DNA from: Rhizobium leguminosarum
GTDB taxonomy: Bacteria > Pseudomonadota > Alphaproteobacteria > Rhizobiales > Rhizobiaceae
Assembly (NCBI RefSeq): GCF_017876795.1
Contig: NZ_JAGIOR010000001.1
Coordinates: 2,816,501-2,880,500 of the forward strand
Reading direction: 5' to 3'
Length of the DNA stretch: 64,000 bases
In this document: positions 44,681 through 53,567 of the stretch, in pieces
Layout: each line of letters begins with the position of its first letter
How positions within the stretch are numbered: position 1 is the stretch's first letter
Translations under genes and position numbers: made by a program
The notes under the pieces: generated by a model
The model's database searches: none
Told to the model about the DNA's origin: nothing
Seen by the model: the letters and a program-made list of their open reading frames with translations, nothing else

Positions 44681-47203
44681 TTGCGGCTGAGACCGATCCT
44701 GCTTCGCACCATTCTTCTGCTGACGCTGGCGGTGGCCGGCGCGCATTTCAATGGTGCTGCGGCCTTCGCGCAGGAGCCGCAGGCATCGGCAGCCGCGCAG
44801 GCGCCGCTTGCCGACACACCGCTCGACCAGGCGACGAAGGAGATCGACAAGGCCAAGGTCCAACTGACGGCACTCCAGGACGGCGTCAAGCAGAATGCCG
44901 AGGATGACGATGCCTTGGTCGGGCTTGCGACCAAGGCCGACGAACTCAGCCGCGCCGTCATCACCATATCGGTCAATCTCAGGCCGCGTTTCGACCAGAT
45001 CAAGAACCGACTTACCGAGATCGGCGATCCGCCGAAGGACGGGCAGCCGCCGGAGGCCGGGATCGTCACCCAGGAGCGTAACGCGCTCACCAGTGAGCGC
45101 GCGCAGATCAACGCGGTGACGGGCGACGCCGAAAACCTGTCGATCACGGTGACGAAGCTCGCCAACGAGATCACCGAGATGCGGCGACGGTTGTTTGCCG
45201 ATACGTTGCTCAGGCGTACCGAAATTTCAGTCTCGGTGCTCGACGATGCCGCCAGCGCCTTCGTGCATGAGGCTAGCGAGTTCATGCAAGCCCTGTCGAG
45301 CTGGGCCGCCTTCGTCTGGAAATTCAAGCGTTTTCCACTTTTTGCCGCGATCTTCCTGTCGCTCGCCTCAGCCCTGATCCTGCTCTCCGGCAGCTACCGG
45401 CTGTTCGGCTCGTATCTGCGCCGCGACGAAGCTGTCGAAAACCCGTCCTATATCGGTCGGCTGTCGATCGCCTTCTGGTCGACGCTGATCCGGACCCTGG
45501 CGCTGGCGGTGCTGCTCGTCACCTCGTTCTTCTTTCTCAATAGTTTCAACGTTCTGCGGCCCGACATCGCACCTGTCATCGGCGCCTTGTTCGGGGCGAT
45601 CGGGCTGGTTTATTTCGTCGGTCGCTTCGTCAACGCCATTTTCGCGCCGAACGAACCGCGCTGGCGGCTCGTCCATCTTTCCAATCTCGGCGCGCGCTCG
45701 ATCGGCTATTGCCTGCTGGCGATGGCCGTCGTCAACGCGCTCGATTATCTGTTCGGGACCGTCGGCGAGACGATGGGCTCGCCGCTGGTGCTGACCGTGG
45801 TCAGGAGCCTGATTGCCGCGTTGATCATCGGCCTGATCCTTATCTCGGTTTCGTTCGGTAAGCCGATGCTGGCGAAGAACGGCGATCCGGATGCGCCGGG
45901 CCGGCATTGGCCGCGCGGCATGGCGATCATCCTGCGCGTCGTCGGCGCTGGCCTCATCCTCACCGCGCTGACCGGTTATGTAGGGCTGGCGCGCTTCGTC
46001 GCCACGCAGCTCATCGTCACCGGCGCGGTCGTCGTCACCATGTATATCGGCCTGCTCTCCGGCAAGGCGATATCCAGGCAGGAAAGCTTTGGCGATACCT
46101 TCTTCGCGCGCTTCCTGACGCGCCGCTTCAAGCTCGGGCCGGTGGCAATCGACCAGGCCGGTCTGCTCGTCGGCCTTGCGATTTATGCGGTGGCGCTTCT
46201 CGTCGGCATTCCGCTGATCCTGCTGCTCTGGGGTTTCCATGTGCAGGACCTGCAGATCCTTGCCTATAGGCTGTTTACCGAGGTTAGGCTCGGCGGTATC
46301 AGCATCTCGCTGCTGGGCATCTGCACCGGCATCTTGTTGTTTGCCGGCGTCTACCTGCTGACGCGCTGGCTGCAGCGCTGGCTCGACGGCAATGTGATGG
46401 CGCGAAGCCATGTCGATCTCGGCGTGCGCAATTCGGTCAAAACGGGCATCGGCTATCTCGGCGTCGGCATCGCGGCGATCATCGGCGTTTCCGCCGCCGG
46501 CATCGACCTCTCGAGCTTCGCGCTTGTTGCCTCGGCACTTTCGGTCGGCATCGGTTTCGGTCTGCAGAATATCGTTTCCAACTTCGTCTCCGGCCTGATC
46601 CTGCTCGTCGAGCGGCCGTTCAAGGTCGGCGACCACGTCGTCTCAGGCACGGCCGAAGGCATCGTCAAGCGCATCTCGGTGCGGGCCACCGAGATCGAGA
46701 CCTTCCGCAAGCAGTCGATCATCGTGCCGAATTCGGAGCTGATCAACGGTCTGGTCGGCAACTGGACGCACCGCAACAAGATCGGCCGCTCGGAAATTCC
46801 GGTTTCCGTCAGCTATAACGCCGATCCGCAGCAGGTAATGGATATCCTGCTCGAGCTGACGGCCAAGATACCGCTCGTCATGCGCAATCCCGAGCCACAG
46901 GTCGAATTCCTGCGCTTCGGCCCCTATTCGCTTGATTTCGAGCTGCGTTTCTTCCTCGCCGACATGGGCGACGGCATGACGGTGCGCAACAATCTCAGGA
47001 TCGAGATCCTCCGGCGATTCAAGGCCGAGGGCATCGAGATCCCACTGCCGCAGAGCGATCTCACCATCCATCGGGAGGCTTCTCCCGTCCTTCCCAATGC
47101 GCTCAAGGATCAGACGGACGGCCAGGAAAAGCCGATGGAGGAGGAAGAACGGCCGGTGCGGCAGCTGCGTGGGCGGACGGCGGATGGCAGCTTGAAGAGC
47201 TGA
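44681..47203 (+). CDS. Mechanosensitive ion channel with DUF3772 domain
   Basis: An 840-aa protein. GGAGG lies 6 bp before TTG 44681, which opens directly on a signal peptide (LRPILLRTILLLTLAVAGAH to AFAQ). The in-frame ATG 44633 has no ribosome site. A periplasmic coiled DUF3772 region spans about 30-200. Then come about ten helices (220-600), and the MscS domain follows: GIGFGLQNIVSNFVSGLILL near 640, VERPFKVGDHVVSGTAEG, VPNSELING and a C-terminal alpha-beta domain. Opens under membrane tension to release solutes in osmotic downshock. Confidence 0.88.
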   Translation: MRLRPILLRTILLLTLAVAGAHFNGAAAFAQEPQASAAAQAPLADTPLDQATKEIDKAKVQLTALQDGVKQNAEDDDALVGLATKADELSRAVITISVNLRPRFDQIKNRLTEIGDPPKDGQPPEAGIVTQERNALTSERAQINAVTGDAENLSITVTKLANEITEMRRRLFADTLLRRTEISVSVLDDAASAFVHEASEFMQALSSWAAFVWKFKRFPLFAAIFLSLASALILLSGSYRLFGSYLRRDEAVENPSYIGRLSIAFWSTLIRTLALAVLLVTSFFFLNSFNVLRPDIAPVIGALFGAIGLVYFVGRFVNAIFAPNEPRWRLVHLSNLGARSIGYCLLAMAVVNALDYLFGTVGETMGSPLVLTVVRSLIAALIIGLILISVSFGKPMLAKNGDPDAPGRHWPRGMAIILRVVGAGLILTALTGYVGLARFVATQLIVTGAVVVTMYIGLLSGKAISRQESFGDTFFARFLTRRFKLGPVAIDQAGLLVGLAIYAVALLVGIPLILLLWGFHVQDLQILAYRLFTEVRLGGISISLLGICTGILLFAGVYLLTRWLQRWLDGNVMARSHVDLGVRNSVKTGIGYLGVGIAAIIGVSAAGIDLSSFALVASALSVGIGFGLQNIVSNFVSGLILLVERPFKVGDHVVSGTAEGIVKRISVRATEIETFRKQSIIVPNSELINGLVGNWTHRNKIGRSEIPVSVSYNADPQQVMDILLELTAKIPLVMRNPEPQVEFLRFGPYSLDFELRFFLADMGDGMTVRNNLRIEILRRFKAEGIEIPLPQSDLTIHREASPVLPNALKDQTDGQEKPMEEEERPVRQLRGRTADGSLKS

Positions 47204-47316
47204 ACGGCTCATTCAGCCATCATTCACAGGTCTATGTGCATCATCTCTCGCAATCGGGATCGCTGCCGCGGGCAGCACCGATCGTTCGAGGGGAGGGCGC
47301 GCCAGCGCCGCCGCAC

Positions 47317-47583
47317 ATGATGGCAAGATTTGCCGCCGTTCTGCTTGTCCCGCTGCTTGCCGCGTCCGCGACTGAAGCAGCGTCCATCACCAACACCGAT
47401 CCAGCCGCCGTGGTGCTCGTCATCACCGAGAGCGGCCAGCGCGTCGAAGTCGTGGTCGATGCCGGCGCTTCGGAAAACCTCTGCGCTTCCGGCTGCTTCA
47501 TGACGACACCCGACGGCGACCGCATCGGGCTCGACGGCGGCGAGACGATCGACATCGTCAAGGGCTCCGCCGTCGTCAAGTAG
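47317..47583 (+). CDS. Small secreted protein, function unknown
   Basis: An 88-aa protein with an N-terminal signal (MARFAAVLLVPLLAASATEA). ATG 47317 or 47320. The frame runs upstream to 47236, but without a ribosome site. Mature part of about 66 residues is beta-rich (AAVVLVITESGQRVEVVVDA) with two cysteines (NLCASGC) that could form a disulfide in the periplasm. No domain recognised. It converges on arsC. Confidence 0.6.
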   Translation: MMARFAAVLLVPLLAASATEAASITNTDPAAVVLVITESGQRVEVVVDAGASENLCASGCFMTTPDGDRIGLDGGETIDIVKGSAVVK

Positions 47584-47592
47584 ATGGGCGGA

Positions 47593-48015
47593 TCAGATGA
47601 TCCTCTTGCCCTTGGCGTCGAGCACCTTCTCACCGTCTTCCTTGGTGAAGGCGCCCTTATGCGTCGCCGGCAGGATTTCCAGAACCACTTCGGAGGGGCG
47701 TGATAGGCGGGTGCCGAGCGGTGTCACGACGAAGGGGCGGTTGATCAGGATTGGCTGCGCCAGCATGGCGTCGAGAAGCTGGTCATCCGTCAGGTCTGGG
47801 TCGTCGAGGCCAAGTTCGGCGTAGGGCGTATCCTTCTGGCGAATGGCCTGGCGTACGGTGAGGCCGGCATGGGCGATCATTCGGGCCAGTTCCTCCCGCG
47901 AGGGCGGGGTTTTCAGATATTCGACGACGGTCGGTTCGATGCCGGCATTGCGGATCATCGCCAGCGTATTGCGCGAGGTGCCGCATGCCGGGTTGTGGTA
48001 GATGGTGACGTTCAT
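47593..48015 (-). CDS. arsC: Arsenate reductase ArsC (glutaredoxin-linked)
   Basis: A 140-aa ArsC. The catalytic Cys is in YHNPACGTSRNTL near residue 11, with the conserved Arg residues in LINRPFVVTPLGTRLSRPSE near 90-110. It reduces arsenate to arsenite in the cytosol using glutathione and glutaredoxin. Start overlaps the aqpS stop by ATGA, so the two are translated together. Last gene of arsR-aqpS-arsC. Confidence 0.93.
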   Translation of the reverse strand: MNVTIYHNPACGTSRNTLAMIRNAGIEPTVVEYLKTPPSREELARMIAHAGLTVRQAIRQKDTPYAELGLDDPDLTDDQLLDAMLAQPILINRPFVVTPLGTRLSRPSEVVLEILPATHKGAFTKEDGEKVLDAKGKRII

Positions 48016-48710
48016 AGCTTCGCCTCTGATGGCAGGGTTGACGATGTCTCGGCCGGCTGCAGCAGCCAGGTGAAAAGGATGAGCGCAAGGAGCGCGCCGG
48101 CGATTTCGGCGAGGCAGAAGCCCGGAAGATCCATCGGGCGGATGCCGGAGAAGGTGTCGGTCAGCGAACGGGCGAGCGCAACGGCCGGATTGGCGAACGA
48201 GGTGGAGGCGGTGAACCAATAGGCGGCGGTGATGTAGAGGCCGACCAGCCACGGCACCGCTTTCTGCTCGAACCGGATGCCGGCGAGAATAACCGCGACC
48301 AGGCCGAAGGTCGCCACACCTTCGGAGAACCATTGCGCGCTGCCGGTGCGAACCTTGCTGGAGAATTCGATGAGGGGGAGTTCGAACATCAGATGAGCGG
48401 CGATCGTCCCTGCCACGCCACCGGCAATCTGTGCCAGCAGATATCCCGTGAGGTCGCGTTTTGGCAGCGAACGCGACATTGCTAGGACCAGCGAGACGGC
48501 TGGATTGAAGTGGGCGCCGGAGATCGGTCCAAGCACGGTGATCAGCACCACCAGAATGGCGCCAGTCGCCAGCGTATTGCCGAGCAGGGCAAGCCCGACA
48601 TCCTCAGTCAGCGACGTCGCCATGATGCCGGACCCGACGACGGTCGCGACCAGCATGGCGGTGCCGATGACCTCTGCGACCAGACGGCGCTGCAGATCGA
48701 ACGGCGCCAT
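48012..48710 (-). CDS. aqpS: AqpS-like aquaglyceroporin of the ars operon
   Basis: A 232-aa MIP channel with six helices and two NPA half-helices: GAHFNPAVSLV near 65-75 and SFANPAVALARSL near 175-187. ATG 48710 overlaps the arsR stop as TGATG. ATG 48752 is an alternative inside arsR. Sinorhizobium meliloti has the same arrangement, where AqpS replaces the ArsB pump: arsenite made by ArsC leaves by diffusion through the channel. The operon also lacks arsB or acr3 here. Confidence 0.9.
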   Translation of the reverse strand: MAPFDLQRRLVAEVIGTAMLVATVVGSGIMATSLTEDVGLALLGNTLATGAILVVLITVLGPISGAHFNPAVSLVLAMSRSLPKRDLTGYLLAQIAGGVAGTIAAHLMFELPLIEFSSKVRTGSAQWFSEGVATFGLVAVILAGIRFEQKAVPWLVGLYITAAYWFTASTSFANPAVALARSLTDTFSGIRPMDLPGFCLAEIAGALLALILFTWLLQPAETSSTLPSEAKL

Positions 48711-49105
48711 CAATCGGCCGTCACCGGTTTTGCGGTCGTGCCTGTGGTCCATTCCGGGTCCTCCTTCATCGCAGTTGCACAACATGCGGCGACGGCAGCA
48801 GCCGGCGCGCAAATCTCCAAGTTTCCGCTGCAACAATCTTCCATCAGGAAACGGATTAAGCCGCCAAGTGCCTCGTAATTGGCAGTGTAGATGATCGAGC
48901 GGGATTCGCGCTGCTGGGCAATGAGGCCTGCACGTTCCAGCTCCTTCAGATGGAAGGAGACGTTGGATGGCGAGACCTCCGCTTTTTCCGCGATTGCGCC
49001 CGCCGCCATTCCGTCCGGACCGGACACAACCAGCATGCGGATGATGTGCAGGCGCGTTTCCTGCGAAAGCGCGCTGAATGCGGCGAGGGCTTGACGTTGA
49101 TCCAT
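48710..49105 (-). CDS. arsR: ArsR/SmtB-family arsenical-responsive repressor
   Basis: A 131-aa winged-HTH repressor. The DNA-binding part is at about residues 25-75 (MAAGAIAEKAEVSPSNVSFH, then LKELERAGLIAQQRE). Adjacent cysteines in FLMEDCCSGNLEIC near 89-100 and VAACCATA near 107 are the probable As(III) ligands. They lie in the C-terminal part and not in the DNA-recognition helix as in E. coli ArsR. The operator at 49106-49133 abuts its start codon. Confidence 0.9.
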   Translation of the reverse strand: MDQRQALAAFSALSQETRLHIIRMLVVSGPDGMAAGAIAEKAEVSPSNVSFHLKELERAGLIAQQRESRSIIYTANYEALGGLIRFLMEDCCSGNLEICAPAAAVAACCATAMKEDPEWTTGTTAKPVTAD

Positions 49106-49133
49106 ATTTCAATAATCCTTGAATCATTGAAAT
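49106..49133. promoter_or_regulatory. ArsR operator between divergent ars genes
   Basis: Inverted repeat ATTTCAA (49106-49112) / TTGAAAT (49127-49133), 14-bp spacer containing CTTGAATC. It sits between arsR (start 49105) and the DUF6428 gene (start 49148), only 42 bp apart. Any promoters must lie inside it, so both messages have very short or no leaders. Confidence 0.75.
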
Positions 49134-49147
49134 GATGATTAGCCGAT

Positions 49148-49672
49148 ATGAACGCGGTCGACAACGGAAAAATTCAAGAAAACGATATCAGTCTCGGCCT
49201 GCTGCTCGATATGCTCGCCGGCCAAAAGGAAGCGCCGCTGATTTTCTACTACGGCGGTCATCCGGTGAAATCAGGCTACCATATCACCGAGGTCAAGGCG
49301 GGCCAATTCGCGGGTCTCGATTGCGGCGCCAATCCCGAGGTTTGGACGGAGATCTTCATTCAGCTCTGGGATATCGAGGAAGACGGCCGCAAGCACATGC
49401 CGGCCGGCAAATTCTGTTCCATCGTCCGCAAGGTGACGGAGCACGTGCGGCTCGACGGTTCGGCCAAGCTCACCTTCGAAGTCAGCGACGGCGTGCGGCC
49501 GATGCAGCTCTATTGCGCAGCGAGGCCGGTTCTCAGCGCTGGTGCCGTGCATGTGGCGCTTTCACCGCGGCCGGCAAGCTGCAAGCCGCGCGATCGTTGG
49601 CTGGCGGAGGAAAACAAAACGGACGTCGCCTGCTGCGGCCCCAACACGGTGTCGAGCCGCTGCTGCGCCTAG
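49148..49672 (+). CDS. DUF6428 family protein, arsenic-linked
   Basis: A 174-aa soluble protein. Its N-terminal and middle parts match the DUF6428 family: LIFYYGGHPVKSGYHITEVK at about residues 31-50, then WTEIFIQLWDIEEDGRKHM near 66-84. The C-terminus is Cys-rich: ACCGPNTVSSRCCA, three of four in CC pairs, which could bind As(III). Divergent from arsR with a shared operator, so probably arsenic-induced. Function unknown. Confidence 0.75.
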   Translation: MNAVDNGKIQENDISLGLLLDMLAGQKEAPLIFYYGGHPVKSGYHITEVKAGQFAGLDCGANPEVWTEIFIQLWDIEEDGRKHMPAGKFCSIVRKVTEHVRLDGSAKLTFEVSDGVRPMQLYCAARPVLSAGAVHVALSPRPASCKPRDRWLAEENKTDVACCGPNTVSSRCCA

Positions 49673-49710
49673 AGAGCTTCACATCGAGCCCGGCAAGGCA
49701 ATGGTTGCCG

Positions 49711-50694
49711 TCAGTCGTCGATTGAGGGCCGGGCATCCCACCATCTGAGCACCCGGATTGCGCGGAGCGTCACCCACCGTGAAGGCTTGCCTTGCCCGTC
49801 GTCGACTTCGAACCACACACGCCCCGGCAGGCTCCAGTCGAGCGGCCAGCAGCCGTCCTGAAGGCGCCGGGAACGGAGATGGTCGATCGCTTCGCCGAGG
49901 CGTGGATCGGGATCGGTGCCGGTCAGGATGGCGCTGGCGCGGAAATAGTCGAGCGCACGCAGAATGTCGTAGCGCCAGCGGTTCGGGTGCAGGAACTGCA
50001 GGAAATTTTTGTCGGCGGGCTCGCCGGTGCCGAGGCGGCGGAAAAGGCTGCGCTCGAGCAGAAACTCCTCACCCGTTCCGCGCGCTTCCCGGGATCGGGG
50101 CGTGCCGCCGGTCGATTTTTCGAACTCCAGCAGACCTTCCAGCACGTTGATGGTGCTGGCGAAGGACGAGCGAACCGAGCCGCGGGTTCGCTCGCAGTTC
50201 CAGCCGCCGTCGTCGAGACGCTCGGCGGCCAGCCTGTCGACGATCGGCGCGACTTCGATGCCGAAATAGGCGCCGTCGGCGATGGTGCGGCCGTTGATGC
50301 ATTCTTCGACTTCGCCTTGCCAATAGGGCTGGCCGCCTTCTTCCCAACAGGCATTGGCGCCGATCAATTCGACGGTGCGCATGGCCTGCTCGCAGGCGGG
50401 ATCGAGGCCGAATTCCCTGAGTTGCGACAGCGAGAAGGTCGTGGCCGTCCATGGCTGGCCGTGCTCACGCCACTCGCGAGGGTCGAAACCGGCGGGCAGG
50501 AAGGCTCCGCCCGCCCATTGCCCGTCCTTGTCTCGGCAGGCAAGCAGCCTTGCACCCCAGCCCTCCGTCTCCACCCTGGCCCGCTCGGCCATCCATTCCC
50601 GCTCCGGGGCGTCGATGAGGTCGCGCATCACCTGCCATCGGATCGACGGATCGGAATCAAGAAGCCATTCGATCACCGGGTCGGATTGGGTCAT
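49711..50694 (-). CDS. Squalene cyclase / prenyltransferase-like alpha-toroid protein
   Basis: A 327-aa protein with the alpha/alpha-toroid pattern of terpenoid cyclases: repeated Q/D-x-DG-x-W segments, seen as CRDKDGQWAGG near 52, AAERLDDGGWNCERT near 155 and RSRRLQDGCWPLD near 286. The DxDD catalytic motif of squalene-hopene cyclase is not visible, and it is half their length, so cyclase activity is unlikely. Role unknown. Stop is 38 bp from the convergent DUF6428 end. Confidence 0.7.
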   Translation of the reverse strand: MTQSDPVIEWLLDSDPSIRWQVMRDLIDAPEREWMAERARVETEGWGARLLACRDKDGQWAGGAFLPAGFDPREWREHGQPWTATTFSLSQLREFGLDPACEQAMRTVELIGANACWEEGGQPYWQGEVEECINGRTIADGAYFGIEVAPIVDRLAAERLDDGGWNCERTRGSVRSSFASTINVLEGLLEFEKSTGGTPRSREARGTGEEFLLERSLFRRLGTGEPADKNFLQFLHPNRWRYDILRALDYFRASAILTGTDPDPRLGEAIDHLRSRRLQDGCWPLDWSLPGRVWFEVDDGQGKPSRWVTLRAIRVLRWWDARPSIDD

Positions 50695-51166
50695 GGTTGA
50701 ACCTGTCGGCGGGTCGGGTTGATGGCCCGTTTATAATCGCTTCGGCCGGGCGCTGCCAGCCAATGGGCGCGCGGAAGTGGGCGTCTCTCCCCTGCGACCA
50801 GTCGTCCGCTCCCGCCCTTCGAGGCTCCGGCCTGTGGCCTGCGCACGTCAGGAAGGGCTGGTCGGTCTGCCGTGTGGCCCCCAAAAAAAACGACGCTCAT
50901 GTCTAATTTCGCTGTGATCGCGACAGGCTTTTTGAGGATCAAGATCCTACGCACGACCTATAATGCGACGGTTATCGGCGAAAGCCCGTTCGATGCCGAG
51001 GATGTGGCGCTTCGCAGCTGATTTCTTAATCATATCTGCAAGAAATCGGAGGCGGCCCCATCGGACCGCTTCTTCGTTTCGTATCCAGCAGCGCTGATTA
51101 ATAATTGTTCAAATCAATTGATGTACCAATTTGATCCGGGGACAGAATTTACATCAAAGGTTTGCT
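50695..51166. other. 472-bp gap: repeat copy 2, possible 40-aa ORF, promoter region
   Basis: 50813-50850 is the second copy of the repeat at 26805-26840. An ATG ORF at 50899-51021 (MSNFAVIATGFLRIKIL, ending FDAEDVALRS) is 40 aa. It lacks a ribosome site, and a decayed gene fragment is as likely as a real one. From 51060 the DNA is AT-rich (AATAATTGTTCAAATCAATTGATG) and probably holds the promoter of the double-receiver gene. Confidence 0.45.
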
Positions 51167-51997
51167 ATGGCGTTTCTAGGTATTTCGGGGATGCAATATT
51201 CCGGGGAAATGTTTGCTGGCGCGCGTATTATTGTCGCGGAAGATTCCAACGTATTCACGTCGATGATCAGCAAACGCCTCAAGGAGCTGTTCGACATTGA
51301 CGTCGAGATCTGCCGCACCTTTGAGGACCTGCAGTTTTCCTACGACAAGTCTTCCGATCCGATCACGCTGGCTATCTCGAACATCAACCTGCCCGGCGCC
51401 GAAAACGGCGAAGCGCTCGAGTATCTTGTCGATCTTTCCATTCCGACCATCGTCTTTACCGGCACCTTCCATGAAGGCATGCGCGACAAGCTGATGGCCA
51501 AGGACATCGTCGACTATATCCTCAAGGACAATATCTTCGCCGTCGACCTTCTGGCGGAATCGATCTGCCGGTTCCTGACCAATCATCGTCACCACGTGTT
51601 GATCGTCGACGATAGCGCGACGGCCCGCGCGCTGCTGTCGAGCCGGCTGAAGCGGTATAATTTCCGTGTCAGCGTCGCCGAGAACGGCGGCAAGGCCCTG
51701 GAGATACTAAAGGCAAACCGCGATATCGGCCTGATGATCACCGACTACAATATGCCCGACATTGACGGGTTCGAGCTGACGCGGCGCATCCGCTCCAATA
51801 TCGGCTCGCACGAGCTGCGCATCATCGGCGTTTCCTCCTCGTCGAACCGGCTGCTTTCCGCGCGTTTCCTGAAGGCCGGCGGCAATGATTTCATGCTGCG
51901 TCCCTTCATCGACGAGGAGTTCTACTGCCGCGTCAACCAGAACCTTGATACGCTGCTGCAAATCCAGTCGATGCGCAGGGAGCGGGCGGTTGCCTGA
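51167..51997 (+). CDS. Response regulator with two receiver domains
   Basis: A 276-aa protein made of two REC domains, with no output domain. REC1 (about 19-140) has the acidic AEDSN pocket, but the phospho-acceptor position reads AISNINLPGA where its neighbour has VVDLNLP, so Asp is replaced by Asn. REC2 (about 142-265) is complete: LIVDDSATARAL, MITDYNMPDIDG and FMLRPF with Arg in place of the usual Lys. ATG 51167 follows AAAGG. A REC1 pseudo-receiver may dimerise or bind partners. Paralogue of the next gene. Confidence 0.87.
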   Translation: MAFLGISGMQYSGEMFAGARIIVAEDSNVFTSMISKRLKELFDIDVEICRTFEDLQFSYDKSSDPITLAISNINLPGAENGEALEYLVDLSIPTIVFTGTFHEGMRDKLMAKDIVDYILKDNIFAVDLLAESICRFLTNHRHHVLIVDDSATARALLSSRLKRYNFRVSVAENGGKALEILKANRDIGLMITDYNMPDIDGFELTRRIRSNIGSHELRIIGVSSSSNRLLSARFLKAGGNDFMLRPFIDEEFYCRVNQNLDTLLQIQSMRRERAVA

Positions 51998-52180
51998 GGG
52001 CGCTTCCAGTATCATCGCCAGAGAGGCGGAGATGACGGTCGCAGGCCGTCATCGAATTTCTACAATTACAAGTAACGTCGTCATTTGTCCCCTTCACGCG
52101 CGCAGGCCTCTCGGTTATCGTCCGCCCCGCCGGGGAGAGGGTCGAGTCGGGGCCACCGGACGCATCGGGGAGTAGCGGCT

Positions 52181-53512
52181 GTGGCTTTTCAAGCGGATTT
52201 TCAGCGAGATGGCATCGGGCTGCGCTCCGGCGGGCTCAAAATACTTCTGGTTGAAGATTCCCGGATGTTTTCCGCCGTGCTTTGCCATCGGTTCCAGACC
52301 GAGCTCGGCCTTGCGGCTAAATCCTGTCCGTCGCTGAAGGCTCTTCGCAAAGAACTTGCCGAGGACGGTCACGGCTACACCATGGCCGTCGTCGATCTCA
52401 ACCTGCCGGATTCGCCCTATGGCGAAGCGCTCGACTGCACGATCGAGCACGATATCCCGGCGATCGTCTTCACCGCGACATTCGATCTCAATACGCGCAA
52501 CAGGATCATGGAGCGCAATGTCATCGATTACGTGCTGAAGGACAATGAATTCGCGCTCGACAATCTGGTTGCCACCGTCCGGCGGGCGATCTCTAACCGC
52601 AAGACGCGGGTGCTCGTCGTCGATGATGTCGTCTCGGTGCGCCAGGTGTTGGTCGACCTCCTGAAGGCGCAGCAATATCTCGTCGTCGAGGCAAATTCGG
52701 GGCTCGAGGCGCTGGCCGCACTCGAGGCCTACAGCGATATCGAACTCGTCGTTACCGACCACCATATGCCCGATATGAGCGGCTACGAGCTGACGCGGCG
52801 TATCCGCCATCGCTTCGGTTCCGACAGGCTGCGCGTCATCGGCGTTTCCTCCTCAAACGATCGCATGCTTTCGGCGAGTTTCCTCAAGGCCGGCGCCAGC
52901 GATTTCGTCTACCGGCCCTTCGTCGCCGAGGAACTGCAATGCCGCATCGCCAACAATGCCGAGACGCTTGCACAGATGCGGCAGCTGAGGGCGGCGGCGG
53001 CCTGCGACTACCTGACCGGCCTCTATAACCGCCGCTATTTCTATGACAACGGCCCGAAGCTGGTGAACGAATGCCTGCGGCTGAAGGTGCCGAGTTCGGT
53101 GGCCATTCTCGATATCGATCATTTCAAGCGGCTGAACGACACCTACGGCCACGAGATCGGCGACAAGGTGCTGAAGGCTGTCGCAAACAGGCTGTTCACG
53201 ATCTTCGACGGCAGCGACAATCTTCTCTCGCGGCTTGGCGGCGAGGAATTCGCCATCCTTTTCCCGCAGATGGATTCCCATGCCGCGACCAAGCTTTGCG
53301 ACGAGATTCGCTCGGACATTTCCCGGCTGAAGGTCACCGCCGACGACGAGGAGCTCGGCGTCACGATTTCGATCGGCATCGCTGAAATCGAGGGCTACGA
53401 AACCTTCGAGAACTATCTCAACGCCGCCGACCAGTTCCTCTATATGGCTAAGCACCGAGGCCGTAACCAAGTCTATTCCGACGCCAGGATGACGGAAGAA
53501 GCGGCGCAATAA
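52181..53512 (+). CDS. Diguanylate cyclase with two receiver domains (PleD-like layout)
   Basis: A 443-aa protein. REC1 is at about residues 19-140 (phospho-Asp in MAVVDLNLPDS), REC2 at about 145-262 (VVTDHHMPDMSG), and GGDEF at about 280-435 with active motif RLGGEEFAILFP near 350. DIDHFKRLNDTYGH is intact. The RxxD product-inhibition site is absent: positions -9 and -6 from GGEEF are G and N. GTG 52181 behind GGGGAG is preferred. Makes c-di-GMP. Adjacent paralogue of the double receiver at 51167. Confidence 0.88.
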   Translation: MAFQADFQRDGIGLRSGGLKILLVEDSRMFSAVLCHRFQTELGLAAKSCPSLKALRKELAEDGHGYTMAVVDLNLPDSPYGEALDCTIEHDIPAIVFTATFDLNTRNRIMERNVIDYVLKDNEFALDNLVATVRRAISNRKTRVLVVDDVVSVRQVLVDLLKAQQYLVVEANSGLEALAALEAYSDIELVVTDHHMPDMSGYELTRRIRHRFGSDRLRVIGVSSSNDRMLSASFLKAGASDFVYRPFVAEELQCRIANNAETLAQMRQLRAAAACDYLTGLYNRRYFYDNGPKLVNECLRLKVPSSVAILDIDHFKRLNDTYGHEIGDKVLKAVANRLFTIFDGSDNLLSRLGGEEFAILFPQMDSHAATKLCDEIRSDISRLKVTADDEELGVTISIGIAEIEGYETFENYLNAADQFLYMAKHRGRNQVYSDARMTEEAAQ

Positions 53513-53567
53513 GGTATTCAGGTGAGTCGCCGCCCTTTCATTTCAGGCGGCGCTATCTTTCAAACTC

